This document shows positions 33,701-47,300 of a stretch of 64,000 nt of DNA, one piece after another. Below the pieces are notes generated by a model that did no database searches, had not been told where the DNA came from, and worked only from the letters and a program-made list of their open reading frames with translations. Numbering within the stretch: the stretch's first letter is position 1; every line of letters begins with the position of its first letter. The stretch lies in NCBI GenBank assembly GCA_026119935.1, contig JALRMH010000020.1, positions 558,001 to 622,000 on the forward strand. The letters run 5' to 3'. The DNA is from Endothia cerciana. Lineage: Eukaryota; Ascomycota; Sordariomycetes; Diaporthales; Cryphonectriaceae. Position numbers and translations under genes: made by a program.

Positions 33701-36700
33701 GACTTAGAAGAGGCCAACAAGAAGAGAACAATGATGAATATAAATGACAGAGGAAGGCCATGTATGACTGTAGTGCGATGCCAGGACAGTTATGTATAAG
33801 AAAGGCTTCATCATCAAGGACGACCGCCTCATAGGGAATGGCGCGGGCAGGGCGTAGCTGTTATGTGTGTGATTACCACCACAGTAGCAGGTGAGCCGAC
33901 AGGGCAGTCCCGGCTGCCAAGGGGCCTGTTGTTCGCTGGAGCAAGCCAGGCCCGCCAGGGGATGGGCTAGGCGCGGTATTCGAAAAAGCGTGGTCGAAAC
34001 AAGATTGAGTTTGCCTCTGCTTGGGTTGGATCGCGGGAGTGACTTGCCTTCCAGTGGACGAGAACAGGGGTGGAGTGCCCACGATCGGTGCGGCAGATCG
34101 GCTGGTACGAGGAGTCTGGCAGATGCCAGCAGAGTGAGGCCGCGCCGGAACGAGGAAGAAGCAAAAGAGGGCCGAAAGGGGAGCGGCGGGAGGGTTGGCA
34201 CAACTCGGGTAGTAGTGTAAGGTACAGGCCCAGATTGGGCAGTGTCACCTCGCCAGTGAGCCAATGCGGAAGTCAAATAGTGTGCGCCTGTGGAGAAATA
34301 TGTTGTTCCTGGCTCTTCCCCAGATTTCTAATCCAGTGGTGTATTCCTCTCCACCAGACGGGTTCCAGCTGTTTCCCGTGGTTTTCCCAGGAGCCGTCTC
34401 GGGTTTTGCTTCTGGTCGTCGCAGCCTGAAAAGGAATGGAAACCGGGAAGAAGTGTTGTTTAGATAGGACAGCGCCTCTGGAGGCCAGGGAGTCGAACAG
34501 TGTGGTAGGTACCAATCCAGATCCGGGAATCGATAGGCTTTTCGGTGTGACAAGAGGCAGACGGTCTAATGCGGTGCATGCAGCAGAAACAACGTCGACA
34601 TATTCCCGTAGTTGAGCAGTTTTGGGCCTGGGACGAAGGTAGGACCGAGAAGCCACCACACGAAAAGAGTCAAGCTTCCTCTGTATGTTAAGCCACTGGA
34701 CTGATTTCTGTCGAAGGAGCTGGCACAGAAGAGATCTCTCGGGGCTGCTCAGACGAGACGTTCCTTCTTTCAGCGGCAGCGTATCCAGCTATGAGTTGTC
34801 CTCGAATGTGTGGCTCGATCGCGTCCGGAGTCTTCAGACGATCGCGAATCGCCTTCGGTACCGTGGAACTCGGAACACTGAAGGGCAGGGCGTGTCTGAT
34901 GTGCCGTTGGTGATCCAAAGATGATGGTGGTCGGGCTGGTCAGACGCATCACACCACCAGGTAGCGCAGTAGCGGTTTATGGGCGCCGAAGGTTAGGCGG
35001 CTAAAAGCCGCAAGAAGTGGTGACGGATTATGGACGGTATTATAGGCCGGTCAGCATGATCGTAGGCCTGGGATGAACGAGTGGCATCGATCACCGGGCC
35101 TGGCAGGATATTCCTCGGTCCCTCGCAAGAGATGACGGACGTCTTCTGGTTCTCCCTAAAAACGGCAGAGTCGATTTGGTGAGAAAAATCGACGAGCAGT
35201 AAAGGCTCGACACGCTGGTTGAGACGTTTGAGAAACTCCAGAAGCCCGTTTGGGGCCAGCCCTGATTTTCACGACAGATGATATCCGCATTACGAGGTAC
35301 GTACTGCCATTCCGAAAGGAGACGAAGAAAGCAGGAACCAGGAGTCTCCTCATATAGGCAGGGGAGGCTGGCTTGGTGGGTAGATACCTGAATAAGGCAT
35401 TTGAGCACTGTGGGTGGGGGGCTGTATTTACAATGCCTGTGTAAGTCATCCTCCCGGGTCATTACCCCGGACCCTTGCAACTCTTGCGATCGACCAACTC
35501 GACATACTGCATCCAGTTTCATAATTTACCATATTACCTGATGGCCCTCGACAGGTATAGGCAAAATAAGGTTGAAACGCCTGTGTTGAGCATCGCCTGT
35601 GCAGGTGCAGGTCGGACCTGATCTACTAGCAGCAACGGCCAGCCTGAGGGACTGGTTCTGGAACCTGACTCTCAGGCTAGGCGACCACATGTAGTATTGT
35701 CACAGGTTGACCAGTTGGGGGCTTGTCCTACCATGGCTCCGTGGCGTTGTTGCAGGCACGTGGGGGGGGGGGGGGGGAACATGTCAAGCCTCTGCCGCGT
35801 TCAGATTGCGCAAGCCTTTCGAGTGTTGCGAGCTGGAACGCATCTACTGTGGGAGCCGCAGACGAGATGCTGCATCTTGCTACGGAGCACGGAGAGCTTA
35901 TCCAAGGCTTGTGTTGACGTGATATGCCCCACGCGTTGGCTTGTACGGGACATATTGGCCAGGGTCCGTTTGCAACGGCTGTAGAGTCTGGGCCGGCCAT
36001 CCGCCCCGAGCCTAGCGGGGAACGCATCGGGCTGGTGACTGTGTGCATGTCAGCACCTTGGTTTCCATCCGCGACCCGTTGGTGAGCAGGAGGGTGTCTG
36101 CTTTTGCTCTGGGACCAAAGGATCCCCTGAGTCCCCGAGGGTTCCGAGACCACTCAAGGAGGAGAAATGAGTTCTCAAGGAACATCTGGGGCATTATGAG
36201 GTCGTAGCCGATGGAACAATGCAGTCTCTCGCGTGCAATACATACTGTGTAGTAGGGATTTGCGGGCACAGTCGAACAGGGGTCTCTGGTCAGGGTCGAG
36301 GTGAATATTGACAGTCGTTGACATAAAGGAGGACCGGTGGGTCGGTTCCGGGGTGTGCTGCACGTTGCCTTGGCTTAACACTATGCAAAAGCAGGGTACA
36401 CCGGCTCAAGCTTCAAGTCCGACCAGACTTGGGATCTCAGGGTGGATACCGATAGGTCCCAGGGTTGGCCTTTCAAGTGCCCATGCTGCAGCGTTTGGCA
36501 AAATCCGATTCGTATCTGAGCCTCGCGGGCCCCAGCGAACGTGAACCAAGTTGCTCGCCCTAGACGATCCGACAGTCTCAATCCAGCAGCACAATGCCTC
36601 CCTTGGCGTTGTAACTGTCATTTATGAGGCATTACACAGTTAGAAGCTTGTACCTCCTGCGCTTCCCAGGGCGGGGTTCCGGAAGATCAGGGTTGGCAAA

Positions 36701-37499
36701 GGTATCTTAGCCCATGTTGAATCCCTCCTGCCGTCATTGACGAGGAGTGGCCGCCACTGGCCGGCGCGGTGTAGCTCAGTTGATGGTCCGGTGTCTAAAG
36801 CTGACGAATATATTTCCAAAGCATGAATGTGGGTGGGGATGGGGGGGGGGGGGCTTGGACGTGTGAGGCGCAGGCTGGCTTGTCCGGCCTGGAGTTGTGC
36901 AGACTTGTGAACCGCAACTCCTTTAGTGATCCGATGTATCTAAAGATGTGTGATCATCACAGATGCAGTAATGTGTCCGTCGGACTAGGTCTTGGTCCTC
37001 CGGCTAGGTCAGACTCCCCTTGGGTTGGTGCAGTTCTCGAGGATTCCAGCGTGGTTTGCGGTCCGTGGGGCGCACAGATAGAGAATGCAGCCGGTACTCG
37101 GTGAAAAGCATTGTTTCTGTGTGAATTGAGCCTGTCCCTGGGCCATGTACAGGGGCACCCCCACCGAGAACAGCCGCGGCCGCCCGCGCCTAGTTGATGG
37201 CTGCAGATGATGGATGTGACGATATAGCGGACCCAAGCGCTTTAATCCTCGGCAGTCAAGTCCCAGGCAGGCACATGCGCTCTGGCGGGGGCGGAATTGG
37301 CATTCCGCGGACTCTCTGCCTCTTTGATCTTAGCGGATTCGGTCCGGCAGGCTTTTGCTGCGTGATGAGTGCGTTGTTGCTTCTGCAAAGATCACTCGAT
37401 AGTTGAATCCGCAGTACCGGTCGCCGCTATCTCGCGCCCCAGAGATAGCAAGCCAAGGAGGTCCTACACCGCAACAGAGACTTAGGAGACAGGTTGTTA

Positions 37500-37612
37500 C
37501 ATCATTCACAGAAAGGGGAAGAGAAAAAGAAAGAAAAAGAGGAAAGAAAGGGAAGAAAAGGAAGAAAGGGAACAAAGACAGGAAGAGGAAGAGGAAGAAA
37601 GACGAGGAAGAG
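37500..37612 (+). repeat. polypurine tract
   Basis: About 110 bases consist almost only of A and G on the plus strand, in an irregular GAAAG/GGAAG pattern with a few C or T interruptions. On the minus strand it would read as a C/T-rich leader, a common sign of a promoter in filamentous fungi, but no gene follows on that strand. It could also be a triplex-forming or low-complexity element. Confidence 0.8.
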
Positions 37613-39939
37613 GGAGTCTTCGTGTGATGGAAACAATAACTGTCACTGAAGTGTTTGTTGGGGGCGGGGGCGCGGATGTAGGACCGAAGCTAGAGGCGGC
37701 AGGGCTAGGATGACCCTCGGCACATCAAACGGCTCATCTGGTGAGTAAGTGCTTGATAAGGCACAAAGCCCTGCAAGGCGATGTCCTTTCCCTGCTCTAG
37801 TCTCCTTAGCGTAGAGATCACGTTGTCTTCCATCGCGTCCGTTGATGGCGCATTGGCTTTTCGGCATCGACTTATGGAAATGCATCAAATTTGTGGAGTG
37901 CACAGCTCTGGGCACTGCCAATCAAACGTGTCTGCGAAACTGCCAGGCTTTTCAGGCCTGTCATCCAGTACACCGCTGCCACATGCCGATTCGGTCCCCC
38001 CTTTTTTTTTTGGGTGTGCCATACAACCGGGGGTCTTCCATCAACGGTTCAGGAACACCATGTGGCCGTTTGACAAAGCTGGAGAGGTGTGGTGACATCC
38101 AGCCGGGGCCATGCGAATATTGCCGGTGACCGGTTCTGCGAGCTCTTACCGGAGCAGGAGTCGAAAATAAGCGGCCTGACTTTCTGGCACCGGGCAATGC
38201 GAAGGACGGGGTGGACGTAATGTTTCCTCGGCGCATTGAGCACGGCAGATCTGGAGCACAGTCTCCGTACGTCCCGTATGCGGCTCCACAGGAAGCTGAT
38301 GGCCTTTATCAGCCCAGAATACAATCTACTTGTGATTGTTGTGTGCTGGCCGATTTCCCCTGAGATGAGGCCATCGTCATCCCCAGTGGGTGTATGGTGC
38401 CTGCGACACATTACTTGCAGTCCCATTGCCGTAGTTCCAACCTGCCTTCGGTCAAATCTTGCTTTGCCATGCAAGCGTTCACCATAGTTGCACCTAGCCC
38501 CTGACTCCCTGGGATCGCACAGGCGCGGTGGAGCAGAGATGAAGACGAAGTGCGTAGCGCCGAATGGCGGTCCTGCTGCTGAGTCTCGCTTGAACACACG
38601 GGCGTATATCACAATGCACTTCAGCCTAAGGTGAATACCTTGTTCTCATGAGCAATGACAGCAGCTCACCAACATCGTCGACACGCAGGGATGTTCTGCA
38701 CGATTGCCATGGCGGGAGGGTGTCGAAGGACAGCGGATCAGACCGCCGGAGCTGATAGTCGTCAATGCTGACGTCGGTGTTGCCAGAGATGCCCCAAGGC
38801 TCTGTCTAACGGCGTGGTCATGGTCTTGGCTTTTCCTTCGAGCAGGCGAGCCTCGGAAGATTTCAGATGCTTCCACCCAGAAAGCGCTTCCACAGTGCAG
38901 TCGGTGATCCAGGGGATTTCTTGGAATTTCAGTGCGAGAGTGCTGCTCACCACCACCACCACCACCACAACCACGACGGCATATGTTCTGTCGCTACCCA
39001 CTGAAAGGCAGTCGTGTCGTTGTGATCCTCTTCTGATCAGTTCCTGTGAATGGACGGATCCGTGGGTCGGAACGGGAAGGCAATCAGGGATTGACTTTTG
39101 GCGGATGGACCCGGACCCACCCTGCAAGGGGTGTTGGGACGTCAAAATCGCAGTGGACAAGTGAGAGGACCTGGGGTCATCTCTAAAGGGCTCGTTTGTG
39201 CAAGTACTAAAAAGAAGAGCTGTTGGTTGGCAGATTGGTTGATGAAAGACGGGTCAGCTTCTCATCCTTTGCCCCGGCTCGCATTGCGTTGGGCCCTGTC
39301 ATCATGCATGTCAAATCTGTCAAACCAAGGAAAGCGGCCCCTGCCCTGGTGGAGAAGTGTGCGCTCTTCTGAGGCCCCTCAGCCTCCTGAAAGGGGGCGC
39401 GGACGGGGATATCGCGCCGGCCATGGCCCTTTCCTGCCGCGGCAAGGGGCACACAGTGACCAGACACCAGAGCAGATGCCAATCAGTGATGGGTCGACGG
39501 ATGATGTCGTATAGCGTTGTGGCAGATAGCCATCGCTGGGCAGGGGGATATGTATCTGGATAAGCGAAGGAGAATTTATCGAACGGTTCCCCGCCATCCA
39601 CCTGCACATGCGAAGTGACAAGATTTGGCGGACCAAGGTTCCTCCCAAGTGGGTCCAAAGATCGCCGCGATGATGGCAGGTGGGAAAGATGGCGACGCAA
39701 CGTCGATGGGGCACTGTCCAGGAGCAGCCCGTCATGGGCCCTGCTTCGCAACCAGCGACGGGGTAGGTCGATACGAAGAGGGCAGGGCTGGAGAGCTTCG
39801 AGCGTGTATGATTGTCGCATTGCCGGCGCAGAGGAGGGGATCTGTTCGGACATGACCTCGGCCGAAGGGTCAGGGGGGGTCGAAGAGCAGCACAGATCCC
39901 CCGGGGTTCAGGAGTCCCGAGTCCAGGCCGGACGTAACG

Positions 39940-39940
<1 letters not shown>

Positions 39941-39978
<38 letters not shown>
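39941..39978. repeat. CTG trinucleotide run
   Basis: Uninterrupted CTG repeats, just under 13 copies. On the minus strand it creates a poly-Ser frame (39379-40086), which is the only reason that frame is long; no protein is inferred. Confidence 0.95.
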
Positions 39979-40860
39979 ATCGACAGGGTCGTGACCACAG
40001 GCGGCCGGATGCCACACCGGAAGATAGATCCGGGACCAGAACACGAACCCCCCCCCTCCCCAGATTACTATCTGACGAGGCCCCATTCCCCATCAGCGCT
40101 GATTGCTCAGGCCCACCGCTGGCAACTTGTCGACCGTTGAGGGCCCACCTATATGGGCGACAGGAATCTATATCAAGACGCTGGGCCGTGGGGCCGAGCT
40201 GCGCGAGGGTGATCATGGTGATCCGCTGTGCGGTAAACCGTGATTGTGGAGGAATGCGAGGTGACTGGGGACTTGACTGACGGCTGCTGGACGAAGGCCA
40301 CGGCAAGGGTATAAGATCTGTGATATTGCCCTCAAAAGGGCCATATTATCCGTCGATAGTCGGTCCAAAAGCGCTTCTGCCATCGTTGGTGACATTACGT
40401 GAGACTGTGTGAAAGATAATTGTGGTCCTGACTGTGGATTTGGAAGTGGGCGTGCGCGCTCGAGATGTTGGTCAGGTTCCTTCGTCGTGTCCGTATGAGA
40501 GGCTAGTGGCCCCACGGCCGTTCGGGGGGGGGGGGGTGGTTGGGCGCTGAACCCCAACAAGGGGAGTTCTTCTGCGCAGAGGGGAGGCAGCCATGGGTGA
40601 CGAGCGCGAGGTGCAGTGCAGAATCAGGACCAGGAGATGCCACGCCTAACCTGTTCCAGAGCTCACCAGCAAAAGCTCCAAGCGCTCCACTTCCGTTACG
40701 GTATAGACCAGGGAAGTCGCGCCGAACTTCTGCCCTAGGCCTGGTCCCTGGCACCTACCTGATTCTCTAATCCCTGATCCCTAGTCCATGACCCCTTCTC
40801 CACCTCCCCCCCCCACTTTCCCTGTCCCTGCCCCTGACATGCCAACGTTCACCATCCCAA

Positions 40861-41380
40861 CCTGGGAAGAAGCGTACATGCCATAGTACATAGTACTATG
40901 CAGTACATGATGGTACTTCGATGACCATGCCTGCCCATAGACTCTGGGCCGGTAGCGAGGGTATCAAACGGACACCTGCCTGTCTACTATGGTACCACGA
41001 CAGGGCACAGACGGAGCAGTATGATATTACTAGGTTTATTATTGCATAGTACCTGCTATGGTGGTGTTATAGCCTCAAGATATTATAGCAATTCTCGGAG
41101 CCCGTCAGGATACTTCTTCATTAGGACCTCAGCGCGAAGATGAGATTGCTCGGAAGCTCGCCTCCAACAGGTCATCAAGGAGGCACCGACCAGTTCACAG
41201 GGGAGCACCACCAGCCATCGTCTAAGCTACATAGTACCATAGTACTTGAAGAAACGCTGTCGAGGCTGTTGATCCGCCAGGGGACGGCCATGGCCATGGC
41301 CAGGCGAGGGGGGGTGGTCGGAAAATAAAATATCGATCGGCCCTTTCCGTCCTCCTTATACTATGGTACACGCGGGTGCG
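40861..41380. repeat. cluster of ACTATGG/CCATAGT motifs
   Basis: Within 520 bases the core CCATAGTAC or its reverse complement GTACTATGG, or close variants, recurs at 40881-40889, 40888-40899, 40985-40995, 41045-41060, 41229-41245 and 41357-41368, in both orientations. Some copies are immediately adjacent, forming short palindromes such as GTACCATAGTAC. Further isolated copies lie at 46871-46880, 58121-58130 and 59219-59227. This is far more than expected by chance for a 9-10-mer. Confidence 0.75.
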
Positions 41381-44300
41381 GGAGGACAGCCGAGAAGACA
41401 AGTCGTCATTTTTAGCCAGTGCAGACCCCTCGCCCAGGGCAGCCGCCCCAATCTGTGAACAGCCCCCCCCCCTTACGTATGTCATCCAGCCCTCAGCTCT
41501 CAGGCAAGTTCTTGCCAGGCTGTTCTCGCAATGCCTCCTCATCCGACATCATCATATCATGTCAGCGGCATCATTAGCTCTCGAGGCTGGATTGTGACTC
41601 AAGGGCCCAGGACAGGCGACTGCATCTCCTGTTGTTCATGCGGGTCCTCCTGCACGGCTGTCAATTATGGGATGCTCCCGCGCGCGATGCTGATGGTGCG
41701 ACAGTTCCGCGAGCCGGGCTCTCTGACGTCGCTGCGCTGTCCGTGTTGAGGAGAGCTCCCTGGCACCCTCTTCTCTCACTTGTCCAGCGCGTTACCTGCC
41801 CGGCTTGCACTTCATGCGCCTGGCTGCAGGAGCCAGACGTCACCACAGGACCTGTCAGTGTCTCGGGCAGCCGGAAAGCCGCACCACCCCCCGTCCTCCC
41901 ACCGCCACCCCAACATTTCGAGGCTGGCCTGTCAGCCCACTTTCGCCCTCCTGACTTCAACCTTCCCGCATCCCAGCCTGGTTCGTTAGTCTCTGCTCTG
42001 GGGAGTCAGGTCTGGACCACCCGGGCCAGGCCAGCTGCTCGGGTCCTCCGCCTGAAGCCGCCCATGTCCATCGTCTTTCACGGACCGAGTTGCAATCTCG
42101 TCCCGTCCGGAACCATCATGGCTGCTTGCCAATATTGCCATCGACGTCGTCGGTACCAGAGCTATGGCAGATGTCGCTGCAGTCTGGGATGGGCCGCAGG
42201 TCTTGACCATTCCATGACACCGACCTTGTCCGAGGTGGTGATTTTGCGTGTCGAATCAGTCGGTCTCGTCGCTGCTTCTCAGGACCTTGGCACCGACCGT
42301 CAACAAGGTGCGCATGAATAGGCACCGCTAGGCCAGCACAGCATCGAATGGGTATCACACCTCGGTGCTGCGCTTCCGACGCAGAGAGACCGTCCTGCTT
42401 CCCATGTCTGCCGAGATACCTAGCAGTGACGGAAACCGGCTGAGGCGTTTCGTGGACGGGCGAGAGCTCTGACCATCAAAGTTCGTCCCACCTCTTCATC
42501 TGGCTGTACTGATCATCCGATTGCCGCCGTCTCAAATCTGGCTTTACAGGGTTCGGGGATCAACACCTTTATCGATGCAGGTGGCATGGCCACACGAGGG
42601 GACCCTTTTTTTTTTCATGTTTCACTTTGCTACAGCCTTGTTGTCTGAGCCGCATGCAAGGTTTAGCGCTGTGCTGAGTATCACGGCGAATCGACTTTCC
42701 GCATGAAAACGTTCGTCGGTTGGGGCCGAGCCCACAACGGAGCTCGCTGCGAGTGTTCAGACGACATCAGACCGAGACCTATGGCTTGTTCACCTGCCTG
42801 GGTTCTGGCTAAAGACCTTCCTCTAGAGTCCATCTTTCGTCGGAACTGGTGACTTGTACTCTGCGTATGTTTTCGCACTGAGAACGGAACGATAGCCTGC
42901 GTGGGCCGAGGTCGAGTTCTGGGCCCTCCTACGCCACGCTCAGCAAACTCGATCCGGGCTCAACCATAAGGCTTCGACCTCAGGCTTGCACCCCGTCTAC
43001 AGCATGAGAATTGCGCCACGTGGAGCTTTCAAGCCCCCAGCCTTGCATATTCCGTCCACACGAGGCTCGGAAAGGTCTGCCGCCTTGACACGGGTTAATG
43101 TCGGAGGCAGTATGACCCGCATCCCATGATCGCTGCGACCGCAATGTGATGATTTCTGGGTTAAGCTTTCAGGCCGACCGATCGAATCTACATCATCCCG
43201 AGTTTCATCGTCCTCTCGCTCGCTGTTTGACTAGGTTACGAACCTCCCGATTCCTCAACTCACTGTCTGCCTTGGCCTGGAACTTGGCATGATGATCCCT
43301 TCTACCGGACAACCCGGACTCGTGGAGCACACAATGCATATGCCACGTGAAGATTTAGCACTGATACATACCTGCATGCATATTCACAAATCATAGCAAG
43401 ATCCGACATTTTTCTCCTTCTGCCTTTTACTCATTCTATATCGAGGACGCAGTCGGAGCAATGAACAAGCCGGGCTAATTCAGACCTGGTTAGGCTTTGC
43501 CTAGGACTGTTTGGTCTAGGGCAAGCCACCTCAACGCCTGGGGGGTTCTCTAGTGCACTTTGCTGCCGCCCTATGCTCGGCTAGGCTGTCCCTGCACTCG
43601 TTGACTCGTTGTCTGTGCCGAGTGGTTCGTCACCAACCATTGTACCCCCATGGTTCTGAGCAAGGACCTACATCAATATGGGATGAAGAAAGTGACAGCA
43701 TGTCTGTGCAGTGCTGTACAGATGGGGGTCTAAAGTTTACTTCTCGGGAGAGGACCATTTCTGGACCATTGTTCGGCCTGAGTTGGTCTCTTGATCACCA
43801 GCCTCAATGCTCGGTTATTCAGATTTTTTGGGAGTTGTCGTCACAGCCAAGTCTCCTTGGCGCTGGGGAGCTTTCTGGCCTAGCCAATGACCTACTTTTG
43901 CGCGGTTCCATGCCGCCAGAAACTACACGGGGCTGAATCAGACAAGTGAGGTTAGGCACCGAACCTTGTCTGGCCCCAGTTGTATCTACGAGGGGCCGTC
44001 TTGCTGTGCCTCGAAAGGCTGGAAGTGATGTTTCCAGAGCTGCCTTTGGTTTCTTTAGTCACACCAGCGCCTTGAGATAGGGAGACGGTCTAAGCGTGCT
44101 CGACAGCTTGGGCGCTTGTGTCAAGCCTCCAGGATCGAAATGAGCGAGATGCAGAACGAATCAAGTCGCGGGTGTCGCTATGGAGTGGCAGGGCGCCCCA
44201 AAGATTTCCAAGACAAAACAACAGGCCCCAGTTTGCCAGACGTACTGATGTGACCTCTATCAGCGAAGACACTAACACTTGGCAATGATAATGTTTAACA

Positions 44301-47300
44301 GCCTAGGATAATAGGTACTTCCAGAATAAGGTGCTTGCTTGCTTGCTCAAGAATCTGTGGTATTTCTGCTGGTGGCTGGCTGTTTCCCAATCGCGAACCT
44401 CAGGATAACTGCATGTGTTATCCAGCTTCACAAGGTCTCCGATCCGTGGTATTGCGAGGGCAGAGTTTCTGGTCCTCGAAGACGGCCTTGTCCTTCTCAA
44501 TGCCAAGCAGAAAGAGGATGAAGACCGTCATCCTCGGCACGCGCCGGACCAAACTTGTCGTGACCTTGGTTACGAATCGCGCCCGGTTAGGTCGTTGCCG
44601 TAACCACTCTAGCGGGATGATTTGCATCAGTAGAGCAGCGTAGGCGCAACGGCGATCGGTGGTCTCGATGTAGCGCCCAGGCACGAGCTCAAGTGGTGTC
44701 GTCCTGTGGGTTGGCTGGGAATGTCATCTCCCGGGCTCAGGAACAGCTTGTTGCTGACGGGTGCGAACAACGGACCTCTTGCAGAATCACGCGGCCTAAT
44801 CGTAACGCGGGCCCCTGGGCAGGGCTTGCCAGACCCAAGTGTTCTCAACAACAAGACGTGCGTCGTCGCCGCCGCCTGGTAACAAAGCCGTGGCCTCGCC
44901 TGGTGTTCAAATTCCGGGGCTTAGCCTGGGGCAATGGACACGGCGATGGGGCTCACGTGTTGGGGAGGGGCACACAAACCTCTGGGCCCCAGCCGAGAAG
45001 GGTTCTGGCCCATGAAGATCCCAACGTTCTCGCCTGACTTCCTCCTCTCTGAGCACAACCACAACTCTGCCTGCACAAGATTGCACAAGGGGGGTCTGTT
45101 AGGAGAACACCAATCCGGGTGCGGTACCACTCCTCGCGGGAAGACGATAGCCAGTCCCGGGCAGGGGTTGTTTCCCGAAGAGTGTGATGACGGACGTCAC
45201 CTGGCCTGAAATGGACTGGACCTTTCTGCAGCGTGGCCGCTTTCAACCTCATGGTTGGCAAGGTGGGCATCATTGTGCAGATGGGCGGTGTGGCCTCAGG
45301 TACGTTGCCCTCTGCTAAGACCACGAATGTGGACATGACGACATGTGTCAAGCCCCGAGATGCATCAAGAGCGTGGGTAGTAAGTTGGTGGCCTGTCGGG
45401 CGAGGCGCCAGGGCCCGAAACGTTAAGTCAACGGGCTGAGAGAAATGGTTATGGGCAGGCCGATAGGGCGTTCAGGAGCCCGGATGGTGCAATTTTACAA
45501 TTTCAACGGCCCAGGCTCGGGTAATTTTTAGGCTTTTCTGAGTTGTAATGAGTCCGAATGTGAGCCCGAATGCTCCGGTTAAATCAAGATCGAGCCCCCT
45601 GGCATGACCAAGATAAAGCGGAAGTCGTACACACCTCCATCATACGCGCAGGGCCCCCGAGTCAGTAGTATATCAGAGAGCCCTATATCATGAGACACCC
45701 CGGCCCGCTATACATGAGGTTCAGAAGAGGTCTCCACTCCTGAGACACATCGCAATATCAACGGTGTCCTAAATTGAGCCGCGGTCCCAGGACGGGACGA
45801 ATCTAGACTCCCATGGAGCCCAAAGAAGCTACATACCTCAGTGCGTGTGGTGATCTTCCGGCCGCTTAATTGGCCGCTGCCCGGCATTAAGACGATGCCA
45901 CGGCGGCTCGCGGAAATATGCGCAGGTTGGTGTGGGGAGCCAACAGCGGGTGCCTCATGCCCTGCAGTGGCCTTGACAGGAATGAACAGCAGCCGGTACA
46001 GATTGGCGTATCATACATTGTTGTGTGGGGGTGGGTGATTACACGTCGCAGCTTGCAGAATGCCCCCTTGGTGCAAGCGGATCTGCAACAGGGTCAGCAA
46101 CAAGCATCAATAATGCCAGCGCTTGCGGGTCTCGTGGCGCCCGGGGAAGCTGCAGGAGGCGTCGGCCTCGATGCCCCGGTATATGGGAGTATACTAGTAG
46201 GTCACAGACATCATGGCACTTTGATCCGATGACCAATCCATTACGAGGTGAAGCCATACCCTGGAGAAGAAGAACGATCACGTACCGGTGTAGCTAGCCT
46301 ATCTAGGGCTGAGGCCGGAGTCAACCGGTGGACAAGGTTTGGGTCGCGTAAATATATGCCTGCTGCGATCGAACAGGTAGAGAGCTTAGCATGTACAATC
46401 AATCTGCAAGCTGCATTCTTAAAAGCCCGAGACGCAGTATCTCGCATCCACCGGGCGGGGTCTGGATAAGCATGTTGTTGCTTCTGCTCCTGTTGAGGCC
46501 CCCCCCCCCCTCCTCCCTTCCCATGTCGAACTCCCAGTTCGCCATTCGAGGGCCTGCAGCAATGCAGCAAAAACTGGCCTGCGTTGTTCCCCGCGTAGCA
46601 CAAACACTCGTCCGCTGTCCCGGCATCCTCGACTCTTGTGTGTCTGGCAGCAAATCACAAGTCTCGGAAGGGACATCGGACAAGCCTCCGGGTAGGTGAG
46701 GGGGGGAGCTTAGAGACGCAATGTAATAATCTACGAGGCACTCTAGGCAAGCGCCAATAGCCATCACAGCAAAGGGGATTGCTCCCAGGCATGCCATAAG
46801 CGCATAGCGGGTGTGCTTCGCCTTGTCCTTGTGTCACAGACAGTGCTATCCTGACCGTCTTCACTGCTACTACCATAGTATGTACCGCGGTGCAACCCCG
46901 GCTCTGGCGTGCCGTGATGGACCCTCGCAGGAGAATATCAGCCTCAGCTCAGAGAAGAAGAAACTCTGGCCCTCTGGCCCAGTTGGGTGCGGGAAGCTCC
47001 GGGTAGGGGGGAGGTCTTCCTCGATCCGAGCTGCAAAAACGAGCCTAGAGGTGATGCTCCGGAAATTGATGCCCAAGTGCAACTCCTTTGGCCGCTCTCG
47101 ACTCATGATGCCAGTGCAAGGGGAACCCCCGATCGACGGGTGAGATGCTGATCCGGCTCCTGTCCGGCGCTTTCATCTCCGATTATCCACATATAGCGGC
47201 TCGGGACGGCATCGCGGTGCTCTCGAGGGGACATACCCTCTGGCCTGAAATGAAACCGTTGTGCATCAAAGGCTCTCAAAGAGTGACGCGCACAATACCC

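Larger units (their letters stand above)
33701..40860. other. gene-poor region, left part
   Basis: No convincing gene in about 7.2 kb. Frames of 100-235 codons occur on both strands (33704-34276, 35091-35522, 39379-40086, 39615-40280), but they overlap, lack domains, and the last two are prolonged by a triplet repeat. Base composition is close to that of the rest of the window, so it is not an AT-rich repeat-induced-mutation block. It contains G runs at 35762-35777, 36841-36853 and 40524-40536, a purine tract at about 37500-37612, a CAC run near 38948-38968 and a CTG run at 39941-39978. Confidence 0.5.

Noticed and set aside
39379..40086. 235-codon minus-strand frame
   Set aside because: Extended by the CTG repeat (poly-Ser); no domain, and the opposite strand is equally open.
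41632..42321. 229-codon plus-strand frame
   Set aside because: Lacks a proper ATG context and any domain; amino-acid pattern looks like translated noncoding DNA.
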